Counted from the stretch's first letter, positions 17,570 to 25,616 are shown. The stretch is DNA of 64,000 nucleotides from Cupriavidus respiraculi (GCF_914271545.1 NZ_CAJZAH010000001.1:1488001-1552000); one strand, 5' to 3'. Numbers and translations are program-made. Notes: a model not told the origin generated them from the letters alone.

Positions 17570-18481
17570 TCACCTCGCGCTCGCCGCCCGCAGCAGCGCG
17601 TTCTGCAGTGCCGATCCCGCGACCTGCGCGCGGAACGCCTGCAACGTGTTCACGCCCGCGTCGATGGTCAGCAGGCTCTGGATTTGCTGGTTGCTCAGCG
17701 TGTTCTGGATGACGGTGGCCGGCGAACTGGCCAGGGCGGCGGGATTGAAGCTGTTGCCCGGCCCGTTCTGGATGAGGTTCAGCAGACCGTTGGTGGCGAC
17801 CGTGCCGGTGGCGGTGGCGATCACCGATGGCGGCGGCACGGCGGCGGCCGCGGCAGTGCCGGGGCTCGGCGCGGCGGTGCTGGCGGTGCCCGGCGTGGCG
17901 GAGCCCGTGCCCGGCTGTCCGGCGCTGGCGGTCGCGCTGCCGGTGCCCGGTGTACTGCTGCCGGTGCCCGGGCTGCCGGGGTTCGACGTGGTGGTGCCGT
18001 TGCCGCCGAGCGCGGCGTTGACGGCCGCCGTGGCCGTGGCCCCGGCGTTCGCCGCGCCCTGCAGCGCCGCCGCCAGGCGGCCCGCCTGTTCGGCCGTGAT
18101 GCGGCTCACATCCGGAATCGTCAGGCTGGTCGAAACCACCAGGTTGCCGTTGACATAGACGGCGCGCTCGATGCCGAAGGACACCTGCAGGCCGGCCGCC
18201 TCGAAACCGCCGCGCAACTGCTCCAGGCGCTCCTGCGCGACCGGCGTCCAGCCCGCCATCAGCGTTCGCGATGCGCCGACTGCGATCGGCGAGGGTTGCC
18301 ACGCAGCGCTCGGCGCGGGCGCATCCGCGACATCCGCGTCCAACGCGTTGGCCGCTGGCGCGGCGCTGGCCCAGGCACTGCCGCAGCAGGCCAGCCCCAC
18401 GCCGAGCAGCATGGCTGCCGCCGGCGAGGCCGCGCCGCCGCGGCGCGCGCGCGGGGTCATGGATAAACGGTGGTGGTCCAT
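17570..18481 (-). CDS. Exported putative C39 substrate with RGG motif
   Basis: This 303-residue protein has a hydrophobic export signal (about residues 17-39). At 81-92 it carries a double-glycine-like site: V81 (-12), L86 (-7), L89 (-4), R90 and G91-G92. The next block, VSFGIERAVYVNGNLV (about 99-115), is conserved-looking. Then comes a low-complexity region of PGTGS/PGTA repeats (about 168-220) and a C-terminal part with TVIQNTLSNQQIQSLL (about 259-274). The motif is what bacteriocin-type C39 peptidases cut after, and a C39 gene lies 12 bp upstream. I infer it is processed and exported or displayed with the Gly-rich protein. Its function as subunit, nucleator or accessory is unknown. Confidence 0.75.
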   Translation of the reverse strand: MDHHRLSMTPRARRGGAASPAAAMLLGVGLACCGSAWASAAPAANALDADVADAPAPSAAWQPSPIAVGASRTLMAGWTPVAQERLEQLRGGFEAAGLQVSFGIERAVYVNGNLVVSTSLTIPDVSRITAEQAGRLAAALQGAANAGATATAAVNAALGGNGTTTSNPGSPGTGSSTPGTGSATASAGQPGTGSATPGTASTAAPSPGTAAAAAVPPPSVIATATGTVATNGLLNLIQNGPGNSFNPAALASSPATVIQNTLSNQQIQSLLTIDAGVNTLQAFRAQVAGSALQNALLRAASAR

Positions 18482-18493
18482 GATGCGGTATTC

Positions 18494-19186
18494 CTAGAAA
18501 TCTCCCACGCCGTGCTTGGGCATGACGGTGAAGAACAGACTGTCCCGGTTCACGCCCATCCAGTAGGGCCCGCTGGGCGCCACGCGCCAGTCGGCATACT
18601 GGTTGAAGCGCGCGCGGTCGGTCCGGTTGTGGATCACGAACAGCAGGTTGCTGTCCCAGATGCGCTCGAAGTGTTCGCGCGACAGTGCGCGCGTGCCCAT
18701 GGCCGGGTCTCCCACCAGAACCCGGTTGCCGCGCACCCCCTTGACCACGACGAAGTGGTGATAGCCGTTCTCGACGATCAGCACGATCGCCGGCACCTGC
18801 GTTTCCTCGAGCTTGGACAGGGGCAGCTCGTAGCCATCGGCCAGAAAGCCACGCGCTTCCAGAAAGCGCTTCATGTCCAGCAGCGAGAACCCTTCCTGCC
18901 GGATCTTGGCCTGGTTGCCCCGCAGGTACATCTCCTGGAACACTTCCTGTTCCGTGACGGGATAGCCGTACTGGTAGGTCAGCAGCGTAGCGATCGCCGC
19001 CGAGCCGCAACTGAAGTCGTACTGCTGGCGCACCGTGGTGCGAAAGCGCGCTTCCTTCAGGCTGACCGTGCGCACGCGGTATTCGCCGCCGACGCCCGGC
19101 ACGACGGCCTCGCCGGCATGTCCGGCAGGCGCGCCCAGCGACGCGCCCAGCAGCACCGCCAGCAACATCGAACCACGCACGATCAT
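18494..19186 (-). CDS. C39-type cysteine peptidase (FapD-like)
   Basis: This 230-residue protein has a Sec signal peptide (about residues 1-24, GHAGE) and a papain-fold C39 domain. The catalytic cysteine is in QYDFSCGSAAIATLL (about residue 58), the histidine in YHHFVVVKGV (about 142) and the aspartate in LVGDPAMG. C39 peptidases usually cut after GG leaders in ABC transporters; stand-alone periplasmic forms occur in Fap operons as FapD. The two neighbouring exported proteins contain GG-type sites. The start at 19186 overlaps the previous stop by 4 bp, so translation is coupled. Confidence 0.9.
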   Translation of the reverse strand: MIVRGSMLLAVLLGASLGAPAGHAGEAVVPGVGGEYRVRTVSLKEARFRTTVRQQYDFSCGSAAIATLLTYQYGYPVTEQEVFQEMYLRGNQAKIRQEGFSLLDMKRFLEARGFLADGYELPLSKLEETQVPAIVLIVENGYHHFVVVKGVRGNRVLVGDPAMGTRALSREHFERIWDSNLLFVIHNRTDRARFNQYADWRVAPSGPYWMGVNRDSLFFTVMPKHGVGDF

Positions 19187-19635
19187 GGCCGGAACTGCAC
19201 GTTGAGGATGGTCGCGTTCTGGATCAGCACGTTGGCCCCGCTGTTCTGGATCACGGTGGGCAAACCCGCGGAATTGGAGAAGGCGCCGTCGCTGATGGCG
19301 TTGGTGCCGGTGACGATGCGGTTCGCGTAGTTGTCCGCCACGGTGCCGGACAGCCGCATGTCGTTGACCACGACCTCGGCGCCGCCGCGGATATCGTCGA
19401 GACGATTGCCGTCGACGGGCTTGCCGAAAGCGGACAGCGCCGGCGCGGGCTCGTCCTGCGGCGTGGTGGAAGCCGGTACCGCCACGCCCGTGAGGGAGGG
19501 AATGCCGGTGTAGTGCGCGATCGCCGCGATCGCGGGGGTTGGCCCGTCGGGCTGCGGCTCGGCCAGGACCGACAGCCCGGGCCAAAGCAGAAATGCCATC
19601 GACAGCGTGCCGACGGCGGTACGGACCGGTCGCAT
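19183..19635 (-). CDS. Small exported GG-motif protein, relative of the Gly-rich protein
   Basis: This 150-residue protein has a signal peptide (cleavage near AEPQ, residue 25-26). A double-glycine-like site has V74 (-12), L79 (-7), I82 (-4), R83 and G84-G85. The part after GG contains RLSGTV (94-99) and ends with a QNSG...LIQNA...NVQF block (130-148). The Gly-rich protein at 19845-21284 has RLSGTV and a QNSG...LVQQA...VQANL C terminus. The two thus look like a short and a long version of one family, as amyloid minor and major subunits often are. GGAGG precedes ATG 19635. It is translationally coupled to the C39 peptidase. Confidence 0.78.
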   Translation of the reverse strand: MRPVRTAVGTLSMAFLLWPGLSVLAEPQPDGPTPAIAAIAHYTGIPSLTGVAVPASTTPQDEPAPALSAFGKPVDGNRLDDIRGGAEVVVNDMRLSGTVADNYANRIVTGTNAISDGAFSNSAGLPTVIQNSGANVLIQNATILNVQFRP

Positions 19636-19715
19636 GGTGCGCCTCCTACGAACCCTGGCGGGCGATTCCGACGGTACGCCTTGCCAGGTACGACTGGACG
19701 TCTGGGTGAACGGAC

Positions 19716-19741
19716 GCCCATCCGCGCTAGCGCGAACGGGC
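19716..19741. other. Intercistronic hairpin below the Gly-rich gene
   Basis: An imperfect 12-bp stem (two mismatches) is centred on the perfect palindrome GCGCTAGCGC, in the 209-bp gap between the Gly-rich gene and the next gene of the operon. Such a stem could slow read-through or protect the upstream message, giving more major subunit than downstream machinery. This is inference. Confidence 0.3.
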
Positions 19742-19844
19742 ATCCCGTCGTGTCAGCCCGACACGTGCATGGTGCGGCGGCGGCGGACGCCGGGTCCGTT
19801 CGCCACCGCGCATACACGCATCGCGCTTCCCGCGCGGTTTCGCC

Positions 19845-21284
19845 CTACCTGCCGACCGCCAGGTTGGCCTGCACCGTGACCGCCTGCTGCACCAGCGCGC
19901 CAAGCCCGCTGTTCTGGTTGGCGATCATGATGCCGGCTGCCGACTGGCCCACGCTGGTCATGGCGTTGGACATGTTGAAGGTGCCCGCGTCGGCCACTGC
20001 CATGCCGCCCGCGCCACCCACGCCGCCCGTCGCGCCATTGCCCACGCCACCGGTGCCGCCCGCGCCGGCGCCGCCGGCTCCGCCCGCACCGCTGGATGCG
20101 CCCACGGCGCCAGCCGCGCCATTGCCGGCGGTCGAGCTGCCGTTGGTCGCCTGGGTCGACGCATCACCATTGGTTGCCGCGCCGCCCGCGCCGCCGTTGC
20201 CCGCCACGCTGTTCTGCGTGCCGCCCGCGCCGCCGGTTCCGGTGCCGGTGCCAGCCGTCGCCGTTGCAGCGCCGCCGGTGCCCGCGCCGCCAGCGCCGCC
20301 GGTGCCGGTGCCGGTGCCAGCCGTCGCGGTGGTCGCGCCGGTGGTGCCCGTACCGCCTGCGCCGCCAGATGCCGCGGAGGTGCCGCCGGTCGGCGACGCC
20401 GCGCCGGCGGTGCCCGAGCCCGCGGCGCCATCGCCCACGCCGACGCCCACGCTCGCGCCCAGCGCGCCGCCCGAGCCCGCGGCCGCATAGCCGCCGCGGC
20501 CGCCCGTGGCCGAGCTGCCCGAGCCGCTGTCGCCACCCGTGCCGCTACCCGCCGCGCCACGCGAGCCGACGCCCAGGCTCGCACTGAGCGCATAGCCGCC
20601 ATTGCCGCGGCCATTGCCACCGTAGCCGCCCGTGCCGGAGGCCTCGCCACCATTGCCGCCGCGGCCTGCCGTGGCGCTGCCATTGGTGGCGGTACCCGCC
20701 GTTGCGCTGCCGTTGGTGGCATTGCCGCCCGCGCCGCCGTTGCCGCCCGCGCCGCCATTGCCGCTGTTGCCGCCATTGCCGCCGGTGCCGCCGGCCGCCA
20801 TGCCGCCCGTGCCATTGCCGCCATTACCACCGGTGCCGCCCGCGGCGTTGCCGGTCTGCACGGCGATATTGCCCAGGTGCGCGATCGACATGCCGCTCAC
20901 CGTGCCCGACAGGCGCGTGGTCGCGACCGCCCGGCTGGTGTTGAAGGCATTGCTGAAGTTGGCGGTGGCCGAGCCGCCGTTGGCGGCGGCGTTGCCATAG
21001 CCGCTATCCATCCGCACGCGGTTGGTGTTGTCCGCGTTGGTCTTGGTGCGCGTGCTGGTGGTGGTGCTGGAGTCGGTGTAGCTGCTGCTGTCCTGGTAAG
21101 CGCTGGAATATTCGCTGGCTTGCGGCCCGTCTCCCGTCTGCGTCGATACTGCGGTTGCGGTTTGCGTGTTGTTGCCGTCGATGCGGCGAACGTCACTGTT
21201 GGTGGTCGGATCGGCGGCCATGGCCTGGCCGCCGATGGCGCCAAGCGCCATGGCGATAGCCGACGCTAGTAAGGTCTTATTCAT
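19845..21284 (-). CDS. Gly/Ala-rich exported low-complexity protein
   Basis: This 479-residue protein starts with a clear signal peptide (cut near AMA-AD, residue 23-24). A Ser/Thr/Asn/Gln-rich region follows (30-120). RLSGTV is at 124-129. A Gly/Ala tract of about 290 residues (about 142-435) is built from GGNGG, GGAGG, GTATAGTGTG and GSGSS units, like mycobacterial PGRS regions. It ends with a QNSG...LVQQA...VQANL block (457-475). It is first in the operon and the probable main secreted subunit of a surface fibre or adhesin. The tract looks like an expansion between motifs it shares with the 150-residue protein downstream. It lacks the GG cleavage motif. GGGAG precedes ATG 21284. Confidence 0.78.
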   Translation of the reverse strand: MNKTLLASAIAMALGAIGGQAMAADPTTNSDVRRIDGNNTQTATAVSTQTGDGPQASEYSSAYQDSSSYTDSSTTTSTRTKTNADNTNRVRMDSGYGNAAANGGSATANFSNAFNTSRAVATTRLSGTVSGMSIAHLGNIAVQTGNAAGGTGGNGGNGTGGMAAGGTGGNGGNSGNGGAGGNGGAGGNATNGSATAGTATNGSATAGRGGNGGEASGTGGYGGNGRGNGGYALSASLGVGSRGAAGSGTGGDSGSGSSATGGRGGYAAAGSGGALGASVGVGVGDGAAGSGTAGAASPTGGTSAASGGAGGTGTTGATTATAGTGTGTGGAGGAGTGGAATATAGTGTGTGGAGGTQNSVAGNGGAGGAATNGDASTQATNGSSTAGNGAAGAVGASSGAGGAGGAGAGGTGGVGNGATGGVGGAGGMAVADAGTFNMSNAMTSVGQSAAGIMIANQNSGLGALVQQAVTVQANLAVGR

Positions 21285-21939
21285 ACGAAGCTCCCAGGAG
21301 AATGTCACAGCGGCTCAGCCCGGCGCCGGCGTCTGATTGGGTATCCGCCGGCAGCAGGTAGCGGTCTGGCACGCGGCCAAACCGGCATCGCCTGCGCATA
21401 ATCAGTGCCAGCGGATTTGCGCAAAGCCGCAAGTCCTTTAAATACAACGCCCGGCAAACGCGGCTGGTCCCTGGAAACGGCCAACGCAATGCCCTCAGGC
21501 GGCCCGCTGGCTGTGAACCGCATCACACATGTCACAACTCTGAGACAGCGACCGCAGTGCAACAAGGTTTGCTGCGACGCAACGCGCACGCGTCGATCCA
21601 CGGCGGTGCACAGGCTGGCCGCGGACCTTGCGGTATCCGCACGCGAGTATCGGATTTGAAACAACATCGCCTCGGTGTCCCCGCCGCCGCTCGGCCCGGC
21701 GCGCCTTGTGGGGATGTCTGTCTCCCGTCGCACATACCGCTTTGCGCTGTGTGCGCCGCAGCGTTGTGGCGCATACCAGATCCACGGTGGCGTTCGCGCG
21801 TCACACCCCGGAGGTCTCGCAAACCGGCGCCCCGCAAGGGATTCCGGCGTGTGGCCATGGCGCGACGCAACTAGGTTCTATGTCTGATTTAAAGTACATT
21901 AAGGTATTTCGGACGTGTCATCTCTCCCCAAGGGAAGCC
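21285..21939. other. 655-bp divergent regulatory region
   Basis: No conserved gene is visible between the Gly-rich operon (minus) and the GntR gene (plus). It is less GC-rich in places than its surroundings. It contains a sigma-54-type promoter sequence for the secretion operon (see 21396-21410) and an AT-rich segment near 21885-21910 just before the GntR gene. Such a long control region suits a tightly regulated surface-structure operon. Confidence 0.5.
21396..21410 (-). promoter_or_regulatory. Candidate sigma-54 (RpoN) promoter of the secretion operon
   Basis: Read on the minus strand the 15-mer is TGGCACTGATTATGC: a perfect TGGCAC -24 element, the required GG-N10-GC spacing, and TGC at -12. 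Transcription would start near 21384, leaving a leader of about 100 bases before the Gly-rich gene start at 21284. Sigma-54 promoters need an enhancer-binding activator, which is not seen here. Confidence 0.5.
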
Positions 21940-22719
21940 ATGAGTGAAGCCGTCGTTCCCCTGTATCACCAGATTTACGTGGTGCTGCGTCAACAGATCG
22001 TGGAGGGCCGCTTCGGCCAGGGCCCCCTGCCCGGTGAAATCGATCTGGCCAAGCAGTTCCACGCGTCGCGCGTGACGATGCGGCGCGTGTTCGACCGCCT
22101 GGTTCAGGAGGGACTGGTGCGCAGGCACCGCGGCCTGGGCACGTTCGTCAATCCGCATCCGGTCAAGCCCGCCCAGGTGGAGGATCGCCCCTCGAGCCTG
22201 CTCGACAACCTGATCGACATGGGCGAGAAGACCGCCGCCAAGCTGATCGCGATGGACGAGGTGCAGGCCACCCCGGAGGTCGCGCAGGCGCTCGCGCTGC
22301 AACCCGGCGACCCGGTGGTCAAGGTCGTGCGCGTGCGGCACTACCAGGGCCGCCCGCTCTCCCATATCACCGTCTACCTGCCCGCCGACGTGGGCCGCCT
22401 GCTGACCAGCGAGCGCCTGGAGACGGCGCCCATGCTGCGGTTGCTCGAAGCCGGGGGGGTCCAGCTGGGGCGCGCCACGCAGGTGGTGTCCGCGCGCCTG
22501 GCCGACGTGGTGGTGGCCCCGCTGCTGGAGGTGCCGGTCGGCGCGGCGCTGCTGGCGGTGCGCCGGGTCGTGAAGGACAAGTCGGGGCGGCCGGTCCAGT
22601 TTCTTCTGGGCCAATACCGTCCCGACCGCTATGAATACCGTATGGAACTGTCGCCCGCGGGCGGCGACAGCGCCAACGTATGGGTGGAAAACGGCGTCCG
22701 CTCGGGACTGCGCGATTGA
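21940..22719 (+). CDS. GntR/UTRA-family transcriptional regulator
   Basis: This 259-residue HutC-type GntR regulator has an N-terminal winged helix (about residues 5-70, EIDLAKQFHASRVTMRRVFDRLVQEGLV) and a UTRA effector domain (about 90-245, chorismate-lyase-like fold) that binds a small ligand. It lies 61 bp upstream of a Bug receptor and LeuC/LeuD-like subunits in the same direction and probably controls them. AAGGGA precedes ATG 21940; an in-frame ATG at 21880 would add 20 residues and is less likely. Confidence 0.88.
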   Translation: MSEAVVPLYHQIYVVLRQQIVEGRFGQGPLPGEIDLAKQFHASRVTMRRVFDRLVQEGLVRRHRGLGTFVNPHPVKPAQVEDRPSSLLDNLIDMGEKTAAKLIAMDEVQATPEVAQALALQPGDPVVKVVRVRHYQGRPLSHITVYLPADVGRLLTSERLETAPMLRLLEAGGVQLGRATQVVSARLADVVVAPLLEVPVGAALLAVRRVVKDKSGRPVQFLLGQYRPDRYEYRMELSPAGGDSANVWVENGVRSGLRD

Positions 22720-22780
22720 GCGATCGCGCGAATCCGCAGCCGAGGGCGAACCCGATAACGATTCGATGGAGACCATGCCC

Positions 22781-23797
22781 ATGTCGCTTGACACAGTTGC
22801 CAAGACCCGCCTGTCCGGCCGCCAGCGTCGGCGCGCCACCGCCACGCTGACCATTCCGCTGCTCGCCGCGCTGCTCGCCCTGCCGGGCATGGTCCGCGCC
22901 GAGATAGCCGGCGGCAAACCGATCCGCCTGCTGGTGGGCGCCCCGCCGGGGGGCACCACCGATACGCTGGCGCGCGCGCTCGGGCAGGAAATGGCCAAGG
23001 TGCTGAACCAGACCGTGGTGGTGGAGAACCGCCCCGGCGCGGGCGGCAATATCGCCGCCGACATGGTGGCCAAGGCCGCCCCGGACGGCAGCACGCTGCT
23101 GATGAGTTTCACCAGCCACACCATCAACGCCTCGCTGTACAAGAAGCTGCCGTTCGACCCGGTGGCCGACTTCACGCCCATTACGCTGGTGGCGACGGTG
23201 CCCAGCGTGCTGGTGGCCGCGCCGAGCCTGCCCGCCTCCGATATCCCGCAGCTGATCAAGCTGGCCAAGGCCCAGCCCGGCAAGCTGAACTTCGGCATCG
23301 GTTCGGTGGGCTCGTCGCTGCATATGGCCGGCGACATGTTCAAGATGATGACGGGCACCTATATCGTCAACATTCCCTACAAGGGCACAAACCCCGCGCT
23401 GACGGACCTGCTGGCCGGCCAGGTCGACCTGATGTTCGCCAGCACGATCAACGTGCTGCCGCACGTGAAGGCCGGCAAGCTGAAGGTGCTCGGCGTGACC
23501 AGCCCCGCGCCGCTGCCGCAGTTTCCGGGCGCGGCGCCGATCGGCGCGACGGTCAAGGGCTTCGAGTCCAATGCATGGTTCGGCCTCTTCGGCCCGGCCG
23601 GCATGCCGGCCGAGGTCACGCAGGCGCTGTACCAGGCCGCGCGCAAGAGCCTGGACAACCCGAACGTGACCAAGCGGCTGGAGGCGGACGGCGCCCAGCC
23701 GGTCGGCAATTCGCCCGAGACCTTCGGCGCGTTCGTGCGCCAGGACATCAAGCGCTGGGCCACCGTAGTCAAGTACTCGGGAGCCACCGTCGAATGA
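22781..23797 (+). CDS. Bug-type (TTT) periplasmic solute-binding receptor
   Basis: This orphan Bug/TctC receptor of about 338 residues has a rather long leader (hydrophobic core at about 22-37, cut near VRA-EI). The mature N terminus contains GKPIRLLVGAPPGGTTDTLARALG, and family motifs AAPDGSTLL and IPYKGTNPALTDLLAGQVD follow. It sits between a GntR regulator and LeuC-like and LeuD-like genes. Its stop overlaps the next start by 4 bp, so the imported compound is likely the substrate, or a precursor of the substrate, of that hydro-lyase. Starts at 22766 and 22775 are also in frame; 22781 has GGAG at the best distance. Confidence 0.9.
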   Translation: MSLDTVAKTRLSGRQRRRATATLTIPLLAALLALPGMVRAEIAGGKPIRLLVGAPPGGTTDTLARALGQEMAKVLNQTVVVENRPGAGGNIAADMVAKAAPDGSTLLMSFTSHTINASLYKKLPFDPVADFTPITLVATVPSVLVAAPSLPASDIPQLIKLAKAQPGKLNFGIGSVGSSLHMAGDMFKMMTGTYIVNIPYKGTNPALTDLLAGQVDLMFASTINVLPHVKAGKLKVLGVTSPAPLPQFPGAAPIGATVKGFESNAWFGLFGPAGMPAEVTQALYQAARKSLDNPNVTKRLEADGAQPVGNSPETFGAFVRQDIKRWATVVKYSGATVE

Positions 23798-25095
23798 CGT
23801 CCCCCGGCCACCCCGCCCCCGCCACGCTCGCGCAGAAGCTGGTGGCCCGCGCGGCCGGCATGGAGGCGGTCGTGCCGGGCACCGTGGTGACCTGCCGCGT
23901 AGACCTTGCCATGTCGCACGATTCCAGCGGGCCGCGCCGCGTGGCGCCCCTGCTGCGCGAACTCGGCGCCAAGGTGTGGGATCCCGAGCGCTACGTCATC
24001 GTGACCGATCACTTCGTGCCGGCCGCCGATCCGGAAGCCGAAACCATCGTGCGCTTTGCCCGCGACTGGGCGCGCGATGCCGGCCTGCGCCATGTCATCG
24101 ACGGCGAGGGCATCTGCCACGTGGTGCTGCCCGAACGCGGCCACGTGCTGCCGGGCCGCTTCATCGTCGGCGGCGACAGCCACAGCCCCACCGGCGGCGC
24201 CTTCGGCGCCTACATGTTCGGCATCGGCGCCACCGAGATGGCGGGCGTGCTGGCCACCGGCGAAATCTGGCTGCGCGTGCCCCACACCATCCGGCTGCAC
24301 TGGAACGGGCGCCTGGCCGACGGCGTGTGCGCCAAGGACATGATGCTGTTCCTGTGCGCGCGCCTGGGCATGGGCGGCGGCCGCTACGAGGCCGTCGAGT
24401 TCAGCGGCGACGCGGTGACCGCGCTGCCGATGCAGGAGCGCATGACGCTGACCAACATGACGGCGGAACTGGGGGCGCAGACCGGCCTGATTGCTCCCGA
24501 CGACACCACGCTGCGGTGGCTGGCCGACACCGGCGTCGCTCCGCAAACGCTCGCGGCCATCGACGTGGCGCACTGGCGCACCGATGCCGGGGCGGCGGTG
24601 CTGGAGGACCATCGCTTCGACGCCGCGACGCTGCCGCCGCAGGTGGCCGCGCCGCACTCTCCGGCCAACAGCGCGCCGGTGGAGCAGGCGGCCGGCGAAG
24701 TCATCGACATCGCCTATCTTGGCGCCTGCACTGGCGCCAAGCTCGAGGACATGCGCATGGCCGCGCGCGTGCTGCGCGGGCGGCGCATCGCGTCGGGCGT
24801 CACGCTGCAGGTCGCCCCCGCTTCCTTGCGCGACCAGCAGCAGGCCGAACGCGAAGGCACGCTGGCGGCGCTGCGGGATGCCGGGGCCCAGTTGCTGCCC
24901 AATGCCTGCAACGCCTGCGCGGGCTACGGCCCCACCCGCTTTGGCGCCAGCGCGCGGGCCATTGCCTCCACCGCCCGCAACTTCCCGGGGCGCATGGGCG
25001 ATGCCGGCAGCGCGGTCTGGCTGGGCTCGCCGCTGACGGTGGCGGCCTCCGCGGTGGCCGGCCGCATCACCGATCCGCGCACCATGCTGTCATGA
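23794..25095 (+). CDS. LeuC/aconitase-type hydro-lyase large subunit
   Basis: This 433-residue protein resembles 3-isopropylmalate dehydratase and homoaconitase large subunits. It has the N-terminal LAQKLVARAAG, the DHFVPAAD loop, the conserved GDSHSPTGGAFGAYMFGIGATEM block and [4Fe-4S] ligand cysteines (YLGACTGAKLEDM and the later NACNACAGYGPTRFG). The family isomerises or hydrates hydroxy-acids in the cytosol. The context (GntR, Bug receptor) points to catabolism of an imported carboxylate rather than leucine synthesis. Substrate unknown. The start overlaps the receptor stop by 4 bp. Confidence 0.88.
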   Translation: MTSPGHPAPATLAQKLVARAAGMEAVVPGTVVTCRVDLAMSHDSSGPRRVAPLLRELGAKVWDPERYVIVTDHFVPAADPEAETIVRFARDWARDAGLRHVIDGEGICHVVLPERGHVLPGRFIVGGDSHSPTGGAFGAYMFGIGATEMAGVLATGEIWLRVPHTIRLHWNGRLADGVCAKDMMLFLCARLGMGGGRYEAVEFSGDAVTALPMQERMTLTNMTAELGAQTGLIAPDDTTLRWLADTGVAPQTLAAIDVAHWRTDAGAAVLEDHRFDAATLPPQVAAPHSPANSAPVEQAAGEVIDIAYLGACTGAKLEDMRMAARVLRGRRIASGVTLQVAPASLRDQQQAEREGTLAALRDAGAQLLPNACNACAGYGPTRFGASARAIASTARNFPGRMGDAGSAVWLGSPLTVAASAVAGRITDPRTMLS

Positions 25096-25616
25096 GCCAG
25101 ATGTCCCCTCTCCGCGCCGTTACCGCCTCCGCCACCGGACGCATCTGGCGCTTCGGCGACAACGTCGACACCGACGCCATGGCGCCCGGCACCTACATGA
25201 AGCTGGGGATCGAAGAGATTGCGCGCCACTGCCTCGAAAACCTGCGGCCGGAATTCCCGGCGCAGGTGCGCGCGGGCGACCTGCTGGTAGCCGGCGAGAA
25301 CTTCGGCGTGGGCTCGTCCCGCGAGCAGGCGCCGCAGGCACTGCGGCAACTGGGCATCGCCGCGATCGTCGCGCCCTCGTTCGCCGGACTGTTCTACCGC
25401 AATGCGCTGAACCTGGGGCTGCCGGCGCTGGTTTGCCGGGACACCGCCGCGCTCGCGGACGGCGCCGAGGCCACCCTGGACCTGAACGCCGCCACGGTGG
25501 TGCTGGGCGATGGCCGCCGCATTGCGTGCGAACCGATTCCCGGCTTCCTGCTGGCGATGCTGCGCGCGGGCGGATTGATTCCGCATCTGAAGGCGCGGCT
25601 GGGCGCGGGCGTCTAG
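25092..25616 (+). CDS. LeuD-type hydro-lyase small subunit
   Basis: This 174-residue swivel-domain subunit partners the preceding large subunit, with an ATGA overlap. Family signatures are WRFGDNVDTDAMAPGTYM at the start and GENFGVGSSREQAPQAL (residues about 62-78), which binds substrate, followed by VAPSFAGLFYRNALNLGL. Together the two make a heterodimeric aconitase-like enzyme. Assignment to isopropylmalate, citraconate or another substrate cannot be made from sequence alone. Confidence 0.9.
   Translation: MSQMSPLRAVTASATGRIWRFGDNVDTDAMAPGTYMKLGIEEIARHCLENLRPEFPAQVRAGDLLVAGENFGVGSSREQAPQALRQLGIAAIVAPSFAGLFYRNALNLGLPALVCRDTAALADGAEATLDLNAATVVLGDGRRIACEPIPGFLLAMLRAGGLIPHLKARLGAGV

Noticed and set aside
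19958-20830. Ala/Met/Arg-rich frame inside the Gly-rich gene
   Set aside because: It is the shifted frame of the GGC/GCC repeat tract; the Gly-rich frame has a signal peptide, ribosome site and conserved ends.
20000-20870. Repetitive DNA as a CRISPR array or minisatellite
   Set aside because: Units are short, imperfect, without unique spacers, and they keep one reading frame coding for Gly/Ala repeats.
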